DNA of 64,000 bases from Bacillota bacterium (GTDB lineage: Bacteria; Bacillota; Clostridia; Monoglobales; Firm-18). The translations under genes and the position numbers were made by a program. The notes beneath the pieces were generated by a model. The model searched no databases. It had not been told where the DNA came from and saw only the letters and a program-made list of their open reading frames with translations. The DNA lies in assembly GCA_023228885.1 (NCBI GenBank), contig JALOAJ010000011.1:1-64000 (forward strand), written 5' to 3'. Below are positions 63,546-64,000 of this stretch, piece after piece (position 1 is the stretch's first letter; every line of letters starts with the position of its first letter).

Positions 63546-64000
63546 ATGAGCAAGGCATCAAAACGAATTATACTTGCTATTTTGCTTGCGTGCTTATCTT
63601 TTTGCTCGGCGGCGGCATACGATAACTTTCTCACAGGGCGTGCCGATAAAATTCAGTTTGACGATGTTTCGGCGCTTGGGGGCAATTATTGGGCAAGGGA
63701 CGCAATTTATGTAATGTCCTCATTAGGTATTATTAAAGGCTATGACGAGGGGCTTTTTTTGCCGGAGGAAAATGTAAGCCGCGCCGAAGCGCTTGCTTTG
63801 ATATATCGGGCTGTTGCGCTGGAGGAACAGGCGCAGGCATATGCAGATGTAATAGATGAAAGGCGGCAAAATAATCCGGGCACAGTCAGCGGCGTTGCAA
63901 GCTGGGCAGATGGATATATACAGCTTGCGTATAACAACGGGCTGATAAGCAAACAGCAATATGATGATGCCATGAGATATGAACAGCATAATTTAGCAGA
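63546..64000 (+). CDS. Secreted S-layer homology (SLH) domain protein, truncated by the window
   Basis: At least 151 residues, open at the window end. Signal peptide about 1-24 (ILAILLACLSFCSAAA). An SLH domain runs from about 33 (FDDVSALGGNYWARDAIYVM, LGIIKGYDEGLFLPEENVSR, AEALALIYRAV) and a second appears to start after 105 (VASWADGYIQLAYNNGLIS). SLH domains bind pyruvylated secondary cell-wall polymer. Its location 17 bases after fliE with GGGAGAG suggests co-transcription with flagellar genes. Confidence 0.85.
   Translation, partial: MSKASKRIILAILLACLSFCSAAAYDNFLTGRADKIQFDDVSALGGNYWARDAIYVMSSLGIIKGYDEGLFLPEENVSRAEALALIYRAVALEEQAQAYADVIDERRQNNPGTVSGVASWADGYIQLAYNNGLISKQQYDDAMRYEQHNLA

Noticed and set aside
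1..64000. tRNA, rRNA, CRISPR arrays, intact insertion sequences
   Set aside because: I looked for cloverleaf ends, regular short repeats and transposase frames and saw none, apart from the integrase remnant.

Overview
The window looks like a chromosomal segment of an anaerobic, spore-forming, motile Clostridia-type Bacillota, moderately AT-rich. The support is: a Tlp-type small acid-soluble spore protein, a multi-subunit NAD(P)H-linked [FeFe]-hydrogenase with a Rex-like operator, a desulfoferrodoxin, zinc-type S14/L33/L36/S4, KtrAB, SLH and copper-amine-oxidase stalk domains, strong Shine-Dalgarno sequences and many TTG starts. No rRNA, tRNA, CRISPR array or intact mobile element was seen.

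Layout. 1-1796: a decayed tyrosine-recombinase fragment beside an AT-rich secreted stalk-domain protein, probably acquired or accessory DNA. 1956-8136 (minus): tlp, a YyaL-like thioredoxin-domain protein, rpsU, and metH-metF. 8213-14841: a divergent pair, an HTH protein of unknown family and a 1617-residue secreted metzincin/BspA-LRR mosaic protein, with a perfect 7-4-7 inverted repeat between their promoters. 14909-20403 (minus): RNase J with a long leader, a nucleotidyltransferase fused to a degenerate phosphomannomutase domain, and MreB. 20616-24107: a membrane GGDEF(degenerate)-EAL protein and GTP-dependent PEP carboxykinase. 24163-25552: infC-rpmI-rplT with an L20-type leader and an AUC start for IF-3. 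25600-27950: structured non-coding sequence, then ktrB-ktrA behind a leader that partly resembles the c-di-AMP riboswitch. 27947-33222: an RNA methyltransferase, dprA, topA, trmFO.

33240-49798 is the fused S10-spc-alpha ribosomal operon (rpsJ to rplQ) including secY, adk, map, a KOW protein, infA, rpmJ and rpoA, ending in a strong terminator. Convergent to it on the minus strand are dfx-cupin and rpmG-secE-nusG-rplK-rplA-rplJ-rplL. The latter ends in its own terminator and is not followed by rpoBC, an uncommon arrangement. 54672-60848 is a hydrogenase locus: DRTGG protein, PHP protein, hndA, a HATPase protein, hndB, hndC, hndD. 61019-64000 starts a motility region: a CheA-like kinase lacking the CheW-docking domain, then flgB-flgC-fliE and a truncated SLH protein. 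Both units are preceded by near-consensus sigma-28 (SigD) promoters.

How they fit together: most of the window is core translation and secretion machinery. The accessory signals are NADH-responsive hydrogen production, cyclic-dinucleotide-linked functions (EAL domain, possible c-di-AMP leader on ktrAB), one-carbon/methionine metabolism, and a regulated secreted protease. I did not find a convincing wholly new multi-gene system. The most promising leads are the HTH/metzincin divergent unit, the structured RNAs at 25600-25900, and the CheA variant under a SigD promoter.
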